Below, in pieces: positions 33,380-41,377 of a stretch of DNA of 64,000 nucleotides; position 1 is the first letter of the stretch; each line of letters begins with the position of its first letter. The notes under the pieces are model-generated. The model did no database searches, was not told the origin of the DNA, and saw only the letters and a list, made by a program, of their open reading frames with translations. The stretch comes from Bacillus oleivorans. Lineage in GTDB: Bacteria; Bacillota; Bacilli; Bacillales; JC228. Position numbers and translations under genes: made by a program. Where the stretch lies: contig NZ_OAOP01000010.1 of NCBI RefSeq assembly GCF_900207585.1, forward strand, positions 124,001-188,000. Direction: 5' to 3'.

Positions 33380-35257
33380 ATGAAAAGGTATTACACAATA
33401 GGAATGGCTGGACACATTGACCACGGGAAGACAGCTTTAACAAAAGCATTGACTAATGTAGAGACAGATCGTTTAAAAGAAGAGAAGGAAAGAAAAATTT
33501 CGATTGAACCTGGATTTGCTTCTTTTGTAGATGATGATGATTTTCAAATATCTATCGTTGATGTTCCTGGTCATGAAAGGTTTATAAGGCAAATGATAGC
33601 CGGTGTCGCAGGGATTGACCTTGTCATTTTAGTTGTAGCAGCAGATGAAGGAGTGATGCCGCAAACGGTAGAACACCTTGATATATTGTCCTTTCTCGGG
33701 ATTAGGAGAGGGATTATCGCGATTACAAAAGCGGATAAAGTTGAACCTTCCTTCTTGGAAATAGCAAAAGAAGAAATAGTAAATAAATTAAGAGATACAC
33801 CTTTTGAAAATACTCCATGTGTTTGTGTCGATAGTCTCTCCTATAACGGAATTGAAGCGTTAAAGACCACTATATTGGATGAAATTGCAAATCTGGAAAC
33901 AAAAAGCAATCAAGGAAATTTCAGACTCCCTGTTGACCAGGTATTTACGATTAAAGGGCAAGGTACAGTGGTCAGAGGTACCATTTTCAATGGTGAAATT
34001 AAGGTTGGTCAGGATATTTGGGTGCTGCCGCAAAAACTGAAAGGATTGGTTCGGTCTATACAAGTTCATCATCAAACCGTTGAAAAAGCCGAAGCTGGGC
34101 AAAGGGCAGCGCTTAATCTATCTGGTATTTCACGAGATGAGATTAAGCGCGGCAATGTCATCGTACAAGATGGATCTATTGCAAGTACGAAAACGATTGA
34201 TGTATCCTTGCGTTTTGTTGCAAATTTAAAATATCCAGTTAAACAGCGAATGCTTGTCAATTGCCATGCAGGTACTTCTGAAGTAATGGGGACGATCGTT
34301 TTCTTCGACCGTAATGAAGTTCTACAAGAAGCGGAGGGGGTTCTATGCCAGATCCGGCTGCAGGAACCGATTGTGGTTAAAAGAGGAGATCCCTTTATAT
34401 TGAGAAGACCGACGCCTGTTGAAACAATTGCAGGAGGGTGGATTTTGGACCCCTTTGGCAAGAAGTACAAATGGGGGCAGGAAACGATTTCGGCATTAGC
34501 TTTGAAAAAAGAAGGAACTGTGGCAGAGCGGATGAAGGCTGTCCTTTTGGACTATCAGTCTTTAACCCCATTAGAATTAGCGAATCTGCTTCAGTTAGAC
34601 ATAGGGAATGTCAAACAGACAGTGGATGAATCGCCTATTTTTCATTGGACTCAATCTAACGCGATAACGTTAGATGTATTTTTAGAAAAGGGAATAAATC
34701 GTATAGTTAATTTGCTTCAAAAGTTTCACTCTGAATATCCTTTGCGTCTTGGGATTGATAAAGCACAGTTAATGCAAGAATTAGAAAGTGAATTTAAAAA
34801 AGACATAGTTGAAACTGTTCTCCAAAATAGCATGTGGACAAGGGTTAATCATTTTATCAAACTTACGAATTTCAAACCATATATACCAAGAGAATGGGAA
34901 AATCATGTTAGACAATTGTTACACGCACTTGAAAGAGATCGATATCAAGTGAAGACTATCAGTGAATATTTCGACGAAGCTGGGATTCCTAGTACATTTT
35001 GGAATGAATTGTTAAACTTTCTAGATAGAGATCAGCAAATCATTCGATTGAATGAGAATCTCATGTGGACAAGGGCTCATTTTAAAAAGGCCGTTCAAGC
35101 TTGCAGGAAAGCCAATCCTGAGGAGTTTACGATTGCGGATGTAAAGAAAATCCTTCCAGTAACGCGAAAGTATCTAATCCCTTTTCTTGTATTATTAGAT
35201 CAGCAAGGATATACAAAAAGACAAGAAAATAAAAGGATGTGGCTAACAAATAGCTAA
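33380..35257 (+). CDS. selB: Selenocysteine-specific elongation factor SelB
   Basis: 625 residues. Brings Sec-tRNA to the ribosome at UGA codons that are followed by a SECIS hairpin. GTPase motifs: G1 GHIDHGKT at residues 11-18, DVPGHERF and TKADKVE, followed by EF-Tu domains 2-3 (VDQVFTIKGQGTVVRGTIF) and a C-terminal part of about 270 residues with winged-helix domains (for example EFTIADVKKILPVTRKYLIPFLVLLDQQGYTKR). GAAGG stands nine bases before ATG. Its usual operon partners selA and selD lie downstream on different strands. Confidence 0.95.
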   Translation: MKRYYTIGMAGHIDHGKTALTKALTNVETDRLKEEKERKISIEPGFASFVDDDDFQISIVDVPGHERFIRQMIAGVAGIDLVILVVAADEGVMPQTVEHLDILSFLGIRRGIIAITKADKVEPSFLEIAKEEIVNKLRDTPFENTPCVCVDSLSYNGIEALKTTILDEIANLETKSNQGNFRLPVDQVFTIKGQGTVVRGTIFNGEIKVGQDIWVLPQKLKGLVRSIQVHHQTVEKAEAGQRAALNLSGISRDEIKRGNVIVQDGSIASTKTIDVSLRFVANLKYPVKQRMLVNCHAGTSEVMGTIVFFDRNEVLQEAEGVLCQIRLQEPIVVKRGDPFILRRPTPVETIAGGWILDPFGKKYKWGQETISALALKKEGTVAERMKAVLLDYQSLTPLELANLLQLDIGNVKQTVDESPIFHWTQSNAITLDVFLEKGINRIVNLLQKFHSEYPLRLGIDKAQLMQELESEFKKDIVETVLQNSMWTRVNHFIKLTNFKPYIPREWENHVRQLLHALERDRYQVKTISEYFDEAGIPSTFWNELLNFLDRDQQIIRLNENLMWTRAHFKKAVQACRKANPEEFTIADVKKILPVTRKYLIPFLVLLDQQGYTKRQENKRMWLTNS

Positions 35258-35389
35258 TCCAAAAGCCTCATTTTTATTTTTGTACAAGAACAGACGTTCT
35301 AAAAGTGGGTTTTTGTGGTAAACTAATAGGTAGTAGCTGAATATTTCAAGGGTGGTCGGCTTACCCCTTTGTGAAAGGGGGTGATGCCT

Positions 35390-35473
35390 ATGACAGTTTT
35401 CGAATCATTAACTTTAATGATTTCGTTCGCGTCCTTAGTGGTCGTGGTTCTGTCTTTTTCCAATAAAAAATAG
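35390..35473 (+). CDS. Holin-like type I toxin peptide
   Basis: 27 residues, MTVFESLTLMISFASLVVV then VLSFSNKK. This matches the consensus of the putative holin-like toxin family (MxVFExLxLMIxFxxLVxxxLSF-K), short hydrophobic membrane peptides kept silent by an antisense RNA. AAAGGGGGTG stands eight bases before ATG 35390; an ATG at 35384 is too close to that site. The last codons already form the left arm of a hairpin. Small size hides it from gene callers. Neutralising RNA expected from the minus strand. Confidence 0.8.
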   Translation: MTVFESLTLMISFASLVVVVLSFSNKK

Positions 35474-35514
35474 ACCTCCCTTGAATAATTGGTAAGAGGG
35501 TAGAGGTCTATTTT
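35470..35514. terminator. Hairpin shared by toxin mRNA and antisense RNA
   Basis: ATAGACCTC pairs with GAGGTCTAT; flanking A run (left) gives TTTTTT on the minus strand, so it would end an antisense RNA coming from the right, while TTTT lies right of it on the plus strand. Confidence 0.65.
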
Positions 35515-35555
35515 CGTCTAGTAGGCCGATTCCCCTTCGAAAATCAGCTGCTCTA

Positions 35556-35588
35556 GGCCTCGGAGTGTTCCCGCACTCTGAGGTTTTT
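35556..35588 (+). terminator. Terminator of toxin mRNA
   Basis: CCTCGGAGTG / GCACTCTGAGG stem with a five-base loop and TTTTT. Confidence 0.8.
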
Positions 35589-35748
35589 GATTTTGAGTTA
35601 AATCAACTCATTTAAGTATATGAGTTTATTTTACTATATGTGTTTTTAAAGCTTAATATGTGGTTCTCTTATTTAATGTACCACAAAAATCTATAGTTTA
35701 AAACTTATCTAGCGAAATTTTGTTGAAAATTGCTTCTATTTTACTAAC

Positions 35749-36807
35749 TTATTCCACTACATGTATGTAGCATTCGGTATTTTTTTCTTTCACTAGCCCA
35801 ATAATCCCCGCCTGAAAAGCAGATTGCTGATTGAATTGTTGGATGTATTGAACTGCCTGTTTCTCCGGTAATGCAATTAATAAACCGCCAGATGTTACAG
35901 CATCACACAGGATCAGCTGATCGACTTCAGTGAGATTCGGATCATAAGAAACTATAGCTTGCAGCCACTTGTGATTGGATTTAGTACCGCCTGGTATGAC
36001 TCCCTGTTCCGCTAAGTTTCTTGTCCCATTAAGAATCGGGACCTTTTGATATGAGATTTCTAAGGAAACTCTGCTGCCTTGAGCCATTTCACTGGCATGT
36101 CCCATTAACCCAAAACCAGTTACATCGGTTACAGCATGCGGTTCAAAGTTAGAAAGTATCTCTGCAGCTTTTTTATTTAAAGTCGCCATTAGCTCTGTAA
36201 CTTCTTGTTCTTGTTCTTTCGAAACGGCATTTCGTTTGATTCCAGTTGTAACAATACCCACGCCGATTGGCTTCGTAAGGACAAGCACATCTCCTGGCTT
36301 AGCTCCAACATTCTTCCAAATTTTTTCTGGATGAATAATCCCTGTTACCGATAAACCGAATTTAGGTTCCTGGTCATCGATGGAATGGCCGCCAATCGTT
36401 GCCGCTCCTGCTTCTGTTACTTTATCATGTGCTCCCTGTAAAATTTGAGCCAGCATATCAGCACCTAATTTTTTGATCGGATAGCCGACCAGATTAAGAA
36501 CCGTTTTTGGGGCAGCTCCCATTGCATACAGATCGCTTAGAGCATTGGCTGCGGCAATTTGCCCAAAATAATAAGGATCGTCCACTATCGGAGTAAAGTA
36601 ATCAATCGATTGAACGATAGCCAAATCTTCTGTAAGCTGATACACACCGGCATCATCTGATGTTTCATTGCCTACTAAAAGTTTAGGGTCTGGATGTGAT
36701 TCAGGTAAAAGACGCAAAACTTGCGCCAGGTCCTCTGGACCAATTTTGCAGCCTCAGCCAGCTTTGGTTGATAGTGTTGTTAATCGAAATTTTTCTTGTT
36801 CGTTCAC
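35749..36807 (-). CDS. selD: Selenide, water dikinase SelD, itself a selenoprotein (in-frame UGA)
   Basis: Makes selenophosphate from selenide and ATP. A simple open frame reaches only to 36717, where the conserved N-terminus is missing. Upstream, in the same frame, GTG 36807 (GGAGGTGGGACAG just before) starts VNEQEKFRLTTLSTKAG, then TGA at 36756-36754, then GCKIGPEDLAQVLRLLPE. The TGA stands at the active-site position that holds Cys or Sec in all SelD proteins (K-A-G-U-G-C). With Sec18 and Cys20 the protein is 352 residues, normal. Conserved DDAGVY, GGHSIDDQEPKFG and DVTGFGLMGHA motifs follow. A pairing-competent hairpin follows the UGA. Because SelD and SelB are both present, readthrough is expected. 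Confidence 0.93.
36714..36749 (-). promoter_or_regulatory. Bacterial SECIS-like hairpin in selD
   Basis: Starting five bases after the UGA, the mRNA reads GCAAAA-UU-GGUCC-AGA-GGACC-...-UUUUGC: a 5-bp upper stem with a three-base loop and a 6-bp lower stem. Its position agrees with bacterial SECIS elements; the loop sequence is not a textbook match, so the exact fold is uncertain. Confidence 0.55.
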
Positions 36808-36950
36808 CTGTCCCACCTCCTTACGTTTATTATACTTAAAAATACGATGATTAGTAATAAATCGAGCTTCGTAAATGAGATACATAAGATGATGTTTATC
36901 TAACATGCTATAATGATGGTAAAATTTGTACATAAAAGCGAGGCATTTTG

Positions 36951-38360
36951 ATGAAAGAGTGGTTACGTTCCATACCTCCAGTTCATGAATTACAAAAGGA
37001 CCCAGAATATATTCAAATAGCAGATGAATTCGGGATTGATTCCGCTCAAGTTCATCAAATTTTAACTCATAGCTTAAATCATGTGAGAGATGAAATAATA
37101 AAAGAAATTTGGCAAGGGCCGCCAGTTGCTTCGAATGAATTTGTTAATTGGCTCTGGACCCAAGTGAGGATTCAAGTGAAGGCGCAATGGAGTAAGAAGC
37201 TGAAAAAAGTAATTAACGCTACCGGAACCGTGCTCCATACCAACCTGGGACGAGCTCCCTTGAGCAAAAGTGCGATTGAACGTATTGTACAAACCGCATC
37301 CTCCTATTCCAATCTTGAATACAACCTCACAGAAGGAAAGAGGGGATCTCGGCATGATTTAATTGAAAATATGCTGCTTCAGTTAACAGGCGGAGAAGCA
37401 GCTTTGGTTGTTAATAATAATGCTGCTGCTGTATTTTTAGTTTTACGTGCATTAGCCAGAGAGAAAGAAGTGATCATTTCCCGCGGCCAGCTTGTCGAAA
37501 TAGGCGGGTCTTTTCGGGTGTCATCCATTATGGAAGAGAGCGGCGCAGTTTTAAAAGAAGTAGGGACGACGAACAAAACCCATTTGCATGATTATGTACA
37601 CGCACTTTCCGAAAACACAGCCATGGTAATGAAAGTACATACCAGTAATTTTAAAATGATCGGTTTTACTAAAACGGTACCAGTTGAAGAGCTCGTATCC
37701 CTTAAAGAACATAAGTCCAATCTCATTGTGTATGAAGATTTAGGGAGCGGAGTTTTATATGATTTTCGGGAAGATGGAATCGGAGAAGAACCTAAGATTC
37801 AATCTGTGATAAACAGCGGTGTTGATCTTATATCTTTTAGCGGGGATAAGATGTTGGGAGGGCCCCAGGCAGGAATTATCATTGGAAGAAAAGTCTTTAT
37901 CGATCGGCTAAAAAAACACCCGCTAACTCGTGCTCTCCGTGTAGATAAGATGACGCTTGCTGGTTTAGAAGCAACTCTTTTACACTATTCAGCAGGAGAA
38001 AAGGGTTTGAAAGAAATCCCGGTTATCCGGAATATTCTTTTGTCAAAGGAGGAGATCTTTGAACGTTCACAAGCCTTTATCCGTTTATTTAAAGAAAAAT
38101 TTCGAACTTTCCATGTTAATTGTAAAGAAAGCTGCAGCCAAGTTGGGGGAGGGGCGATGCCTGATGTTCAATTAGAGACTTATGTCATTACGGTTAGACA
38201 CGATAGGCTGGATGCTCATTTGATAGAAGAAAAACTTAGAAAAGCGTCAACACCGATCATAGTTAAAATTCGCGACGATGAAATTCAGTTAGATTTAAGA
38301 ACGGTTGAGGAATCTGATTATCAAGATATCTTATCTGCATTCAGCTTAATGGAAGATTAA
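36951..38360 (+). CDS. selA: L-seryl-tRNA(Sec) selenium transferase SelA
   Basis: 469 residues. PLP enzyme that turns Ser-tRNA-Sec into Sec-tRNA-Sec with selenophosphate. N-terminal helical tRNA-binding part (RSIPPVHELQKDPEY), then NATGTVLHTNLGRAPLS, and the PLP lysine at about residue 300 in SFSGDKMLGGPQAG, all diagnostic. ATG 36951 with GAGG about ten bases upstream; the TTG codon just before it is a weaker choice. Divergent from selD, sharing a 140-base region that must hold both promoters. A terminator follows directly. Confidence 0.95.
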   Translation: MKEWLRSIPPVHELQKDPEYIQIADEFGIDSAQVHQILTHSLNHVRDEIIKEIWQGPPVASNEFVNWLWTQVRIQVKAQWSKKLKKVINATGTVLHTNLGRAPLSKSAIERIVQTASSYSNLEYNLTEGKRGSRHDLIENMLLQLTGGEAALVVNNNAAAVFLVLRALAREKEVIISRGQLVEIGGSFRVSSIMEESGAVLKEVGTTNKTHLHDYVHALSENTAMVMKVHTSNFKMIGFTKTVPVEELVSLKEHKSNLIVYEDLGSGVLYDFREDGIGEEPKIQSVINSGVDLISFSGDKMLGGPQAGIIIGRKVFIDRLKKHPLTRALRVDKMTLAGLEATLLHYSAGEKGLKEIPVIRNILLSKEEIFERSQAFIRLFKEKFRTFHVNCKESCSQVGGGAMPDVQLETYVITVRHDRLDAHLIEEKLRKASTPIIVKIRDDEIQLDLRTVEESDYQDILSAFSLMED

Positions 38361-38362
38361 AA

Positions 38363-38393
38363 TTGTCACTGCTATTTTGGCAGTGACTTTTTT
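38363..38393 (+). terminator. Terminator after selA
   Basis: GTCACTGC / GCAGTGAC stem and TTTTTT. Confidence 0.92.
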
Positions 38394-38456
38394 ATTCACG
38401 TAAAAAGGAATTTGACAGAATTTATCGAATTATAAGATTGGAAAGGGAGTGAAATA

Positions 38457-39776
38457 TTGAAAACATTAATATCATTATCAAACAGAATGATGCAGCGTTA
38501 CTTGCCTGACCCTCTGATTTTTGTATTTATATTAACTTTAGTAGTCTTTCTATTGGGTCTTGCGGTAACACCATCAACCCCAGCTGAAATGGTTAGGTAT
38601 TGGGGAGGAGGCTTTTGGGGACTGTTAACCTTTGCGATGCAAATGGTTCTGGTTCTTGTAACAGGACATGTACTTGCAAGCAGTCCGATTATTAAATCGC
38701 TGTTAGGTAAAACAGCAACACTCGCTAAAAGCCCAGGCTCAGCAATTATCCTGGTAACCCTTGTATCATTGATTGCAAGCTGGCTTAACTGGGGATTTGG
38801 ACTGGTAATTGGAGCATTGTTTGCCAAAGAACTGGCCAAACGGGTAGCCAATGTCGATTATCGTCTCTTGATTGCAAGCGCTTACAGCGGATTCGTAATT
38901 TGGCATGGCGGTTTTTCAGGATCGGTTCCGTTAACGATTGCGACACCAGGTCACTTCGCCGAAGATTTAATCGGTATTATTCCTACTAGTGAGACGATTT
39001 TTGCTCCGTATAATTTAATTATTATTGCTGCTATTTTCGTCGTTTTGCCAATCCTAAATCGGTTTATGATGCCTTCAAAAGAAGAAACGGTTACAGTAGA
39101 TCCGCAGCTATTAGAAGAATCATTGCCAGCCGTTGCGGTTGAGGAAAATAAAAAACTCACACCAGCTGAATGGTTAGAAAACAGTCCAATTGTGTCAGTC
39201 GTTGTATTTATTCTAGGGTTATTCTTTATCTATTTCTATTTTGGTGATAGCGGAAAATTAAACTTAGACATTGTTAACTTTTTATTCTTATTCTTAGGGA
39301 TTTTATTACACTGGAGACCGAAAAACTTCCTCCAGGCAGTCGCCAATGCCGTGAAAGGGGCTGGTGGCATTATCATCCAATTTCCTTTCTATGCGGGAAT
39401 TATGGGCATGATGACTGCATCTGGTCTTGCTGTGTGGTTTGCGGAAATTTTTATCCAAATATCTAATGACACTACATTTGCACTATTTACGTTCTGGAGT
39501 GCAGGGATTGTAAATATCTTCGTTCCTTCAGGCGGAGGTCAATGGGCTGTGCAAGCCCCAGTTACTCTTGAAGCTGCAGCCTCACTTGGGGTTCCAGCTG
39601 CAAAGGCAGCTATGGCTGTTGCATGGGGTGATGCCTGGACGAACATGATTCAGCCATTCTGGGCGTTACCTGCACTCGCGATTGCCGGGCTAAAAGCAAA
39701 AGATATTATGGGCTTCTGTGTGATTGTGTGTGTGGTTACAGGGGTCATCATTTCGCTTGGCTTATTATTGTTTTAA
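38457..39776 (+). CDS. Short-chain fatty acid transporter (AtoE/TIGR00366 type)
   Basis: 439 residues, about 11-12 membrane segments, typical of the AtoE family that takes up acetoacetate or butyrate-like acids. The N-terminus SNRMMQRYLPDPLIFVFILTLVVFLLG and the block FVPSGGGQWAVQAPVTLEAAASLGVPAAKAAMAVAWGDAWTNMIQPFWALPAL are family hallmarks. TTG 38457 with AAAGGGAGTG upstream. It lies behind the selA terminator and is probably unrelated to selenium. A transporter without adjacent catabolic genes, so substrate choice is open. Confidence 0.87.
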   Translation: MKTLISLSNRMMQRYLPDPLIFVFILTLVVFLLGLAVTPSTPAEMVRYWGGGFWGLLTFAMQMVLVLVTGHVLASSPIIKSLLGKTATLAKSPGSAIILVTLVSLIASWLNWGFGLVIGALFAKELAKRVANVDYRLLIASAYSGFVIWHGGFSGSVPLTIATPGHFAEDLIGIIPTSETIFAPYNLIIIAAIFVVLPILNRFMMPSKEETVTVDPQLLEESLPAVAVEENKKLTPAEWLENSPIVSVVVFILGLFFIYFYFGDSGKLNLDIVNFLFLFLGILLHWRPKNFLQAVANAVKGAGGIIIQFPFYAGIMGMMTASGLAVWFAEIFIQISNDTTFALFTFWSAGIVNIFVPSGGGQWAVQAPVTLEAAASLGVPAAKAAMAVAWGDAWTNMIQPFWALPALAIAGLKAKDIMGFCVIVCVVTGVIISLGLLLF

Positions 39777-39783
39777 CGAATGG

Positions 39784-39813
39784 AAGGGTTCCGAATAATC
39801 GGAACCCTTTTTT
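39784..39813 (+). terminator. Terminator after AtoE-type gene
   Basis: AAGGGTTCCG / CGGAACCCTT stem with six-base loop and T run. Confidence 0.92.
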
Positions 39814-39841
39814 ACTAAATAACAAAGACTGCCCACTGAAC

Positions 39842-39997
39842 TTTGACAACTGTCTAGCTCCAGCGCACAGCGCCTATTGGACTTCCCTCACCTCCGGTCG
39901 ATAAGTCAACATCGGCTCCCTGACGGTCGCCGTGTTTCCTTTATCTCACTCCGGTTCAGTCCAGTCCAGACGTCGCTGAACGTGCGCTTACGCTTTT
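39842..39997. repeat. Common Bacillaceae intergenic repeat
   Basis: Begins TTTGACAACTGTCTAGCTCC, then CAGCGC, and ends GTGCGCTTACGCTTTTCT, the two ends of a roughly 150-bp repeat known to me from many Bacillus genomes. The middle is diverged from the versions I remember. It reaches the stop codon of sspP, where its GC-rich end may terminate that transcript. An open frame on the plus strand here (39877-40167) is meaningless. Confidence 0.7.
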
Positions 39998-40141
39998 CTA
40001 CATATCATGGTGTGTATTATGTTTTTGACGTGTATGGTTGCGATTTTTTACTTTATGAGATCCACTTAATGGCCGCGGCTGTGTGGGGTGATCTCCCTTT
40101 GGAGCATTTTTGCGCATATCTTTGCCATCATTTCTGTTCAA
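39998..40141 (-). CDS. sspP: Small acid-soluble spore protein P
   Basis: 47 residues: start [18 protein letters not shown] and end [21 protein letters not shown], a near match to SspP (CotL) of B. subtilis as I recall it. The start is TTG 40141 with AGGAGGAGG six bases upstream; longer frames are artefacts. In B. subtilis it is cotranscribed with sspO in the forespore under sigma-G, but here sspO is 5 kb away. Function in the spore is minor and undefined. Confidence 0.9.
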   Translation of the reverse strand: MNRNDGKDMRKNAPKGDHPTQPRPLSGSHKVKNRNHTRQKHNTHHDM

Positions 40142-40261
40142 TTTTTCTCCTCCTCCTTTGTCTTTAGTGTGAAACCTTCCTAGATGAAATATACAAGCAT
40201 AGACATGAATACTCTTTCTATCGGTTTTACATACTAATCGAAGAGAAAAGGAGGATTTATT

Positions 40262-40546
40262 ATGCCGTATCATAAAAATAAACAGCAAGCCTTCCAAGCT
40301 GCTCAGCAAGGATTTGAACAAGCGAAAAACGCCTATTTAGAAGCAGTCAAAGGCGGTTCAGATTTTGGCCATGAATTAAAGCAATTGAAACAAGAAATAA
40401 ATGAAGCGTATCAGCAAATTGAAAATGCTTTAGAAAATGCAAGTGAACATCAAAGAACTCAATTGGAACAGTATCAACAGGAACTTGCTGGCTACCTGCA
40501 AGAATTTAGCAGTGAGATCAACTCTACGGATATTCATAAATTTTAA
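40262..40546 (+). CDS. Small glutamine-rich helical protein
   Basis: 94 residues, mostly coiled-coil: [21 protein letters not shown], then [24 protein letters not shown]. Strong site AAGGAGG before ATG. No cysteine, no signal peptide. The composition (rich in Gln, Glu, Ala) is like small spore or stress proteins, but no family is recognised. It is transcribed divergently from sspP and has its own terminator. Confidence 0.65.
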   Translation: MPYHKNKQQAFQAAQQGFEQAKNAYLEAVKGGSDFGHELKQLKQEINEAYQQIENALENASEHQRTQLEQYQQELAGYLQEFSSEINSTDIHKF

Positions 40547-40576
40547 AACCAGGCCATGGAGCCTGGTTTTACTTTT
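40546..40576 (+). terminator. Terminator after Gln-rich helical protein gene
   Basis: AAACCAGGC / GCCTGGTTT stem followed by T-rich sequence. Confidence 0.9.
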
Positions 40577-40800
40577 ATAAAGTTGGTTCTAAGTCATTTC
40601 CTCTTACTAAGTGTCGAGCACTAGCAATCCCTTTCTATCTACCTTCATCCTTAATCCTTAATCCTTAATCTCTTGCTTTATGCATTTAGTCCATTAAAAA
40701 TTACTAGAATAGTGGTGAGATAAATTGAATAAGGTTAAGAAACAGAAAGTTTATTCATAATATTCAAAAAATATACCTAAGTTAGAGAAGGAAGAGGAAA

Positions 40801-41010
40801 ATGAAGGATATGATTATCTGCCGATGTGAGGAAGTTACATTATATGACATTTTAGAACACTTGTCTTCCAGTCAAACTTCAAAAGAAATTAAACTTAAAA
40901 CTCGTGCATCTATGGGGATTTGTCAGGGAAGAACATGTCGTCCACTCATCGATTCTTTAGTTTCCAAAAAGACAAATATTCCTATCCCTGAACAGCAGTT
41001 TAACTTCTAA
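40801..41010 (+). CDS. BFD-like [2Fe-2S] subunit of a dye-linked dehydrogenase
   Basis: 69 residues with four cysteines in the BFD pattern: Cys8-x-Cys10 (IICRCEEVT) and Cys41-x4-Cys46 (GICQGRTCRP), binding one [2Fe-2S] cluster. In HcnB and related flavoproteins this domain is fused to the C-terminus; here it is a separate polypeptide at the start of the operon. GAGGA precedes ATG. It probably passes electrons between the FAD subunits of the complex encoded downstream. Confidence 0.85.
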   Translation: MKDMIICRCEEVTLYDILEHLSSSQTSKEIKLKTRASMGICQGRTCRPLIDSLVSKKTNIPIPEQQFNF

Positions 41011-41074
41011 TTTCCCTATTCGACCTATTTCATTAACAGACTTGGAAAAAAATCAATAGAAAGGTGTTTTCTTT

Positions 41075-41377
41075 ATGAGAATAAAAAATCACCCAATCCT
41101 TGGACCCCTTGACGAAGCAAATCAAATAATAATCACATTTAATGGAAAAAAATTCACCGCACTGGAAGGAGAGTCCATAGCAGCAGCTTTATTTGCAAAT
41201 GGGATTCGAATCCTTCGTTATACGGAAAAAGAAAATGCACCAAGAGGAGTCTATTGTGGAATCGGTCATTGTTATGAGTGTCGTGTGTCTGTTAATGGAC
41301 AAAGTAGTGTACGTGCTTGTATAACACCGGTTAGGCATAGAATGAATATCGAATCTCAAAGGAGCATACACACATGA
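41075..41377 (+). CDS. Ferredoxin-like [2Fe-2S] small subunit (HcnA/SoxA N-terminal type)
   Basis: 100 residues. Cluster cysteines in GVYCGIGHCYECRVSVNG and VRACITPV give the plant-ferredoxin-like fold of HcnA and of the N-terminus of sarcosine oxidase alpha. The protein is the small subunit of a hetero-oligomeric dehydrogenase. Its stop overlaps the next start (ATGA), so translation is coupled. AAAGGTG before ATG. Confidence 0.87.
   Translation: MRIKNHPILGPLDEANQIIITFNGKKFTALEGESIAAALFANGIRILRYTEKENAPRGVYCGIGHCYECRVSVNGQSSVRACITPVRHRMNIESQRSIHT

Larger units (their letters stand above)
35465..35640 (-). ncRNA. Candidate antisense antitoxin RNA
   Basis: By analogy with TxpA/RatA and BsrG/SR4, an RNA on the minus strand would start near 35620-35640 (TATACT could be its -10 box) and end at the hairpin at 35470-35514, overlapping the toxin mRNA 3' end. 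Presence of both terminators supports two convergent RNAs, but the promoter is weak and the start unproven. Confidence 0.4.

Noticed and set aside
39877-40167. 96-codon plus-strand frame
   Set aside because: Covers the intergenic repeat and runs antisense over sspP; no ribosome binding site.
40658-40680. Three copies of a CCTTAAT heptamer
   Set aside because: Too short and too AT-rich to mean anything on its own.
41207-41217. GATTCGAATCC, like a tRNA T-arm
   Set aside because: It is inside the ferredoxin-like gene and no acceptor stem or anticodon arm can be formed around it.
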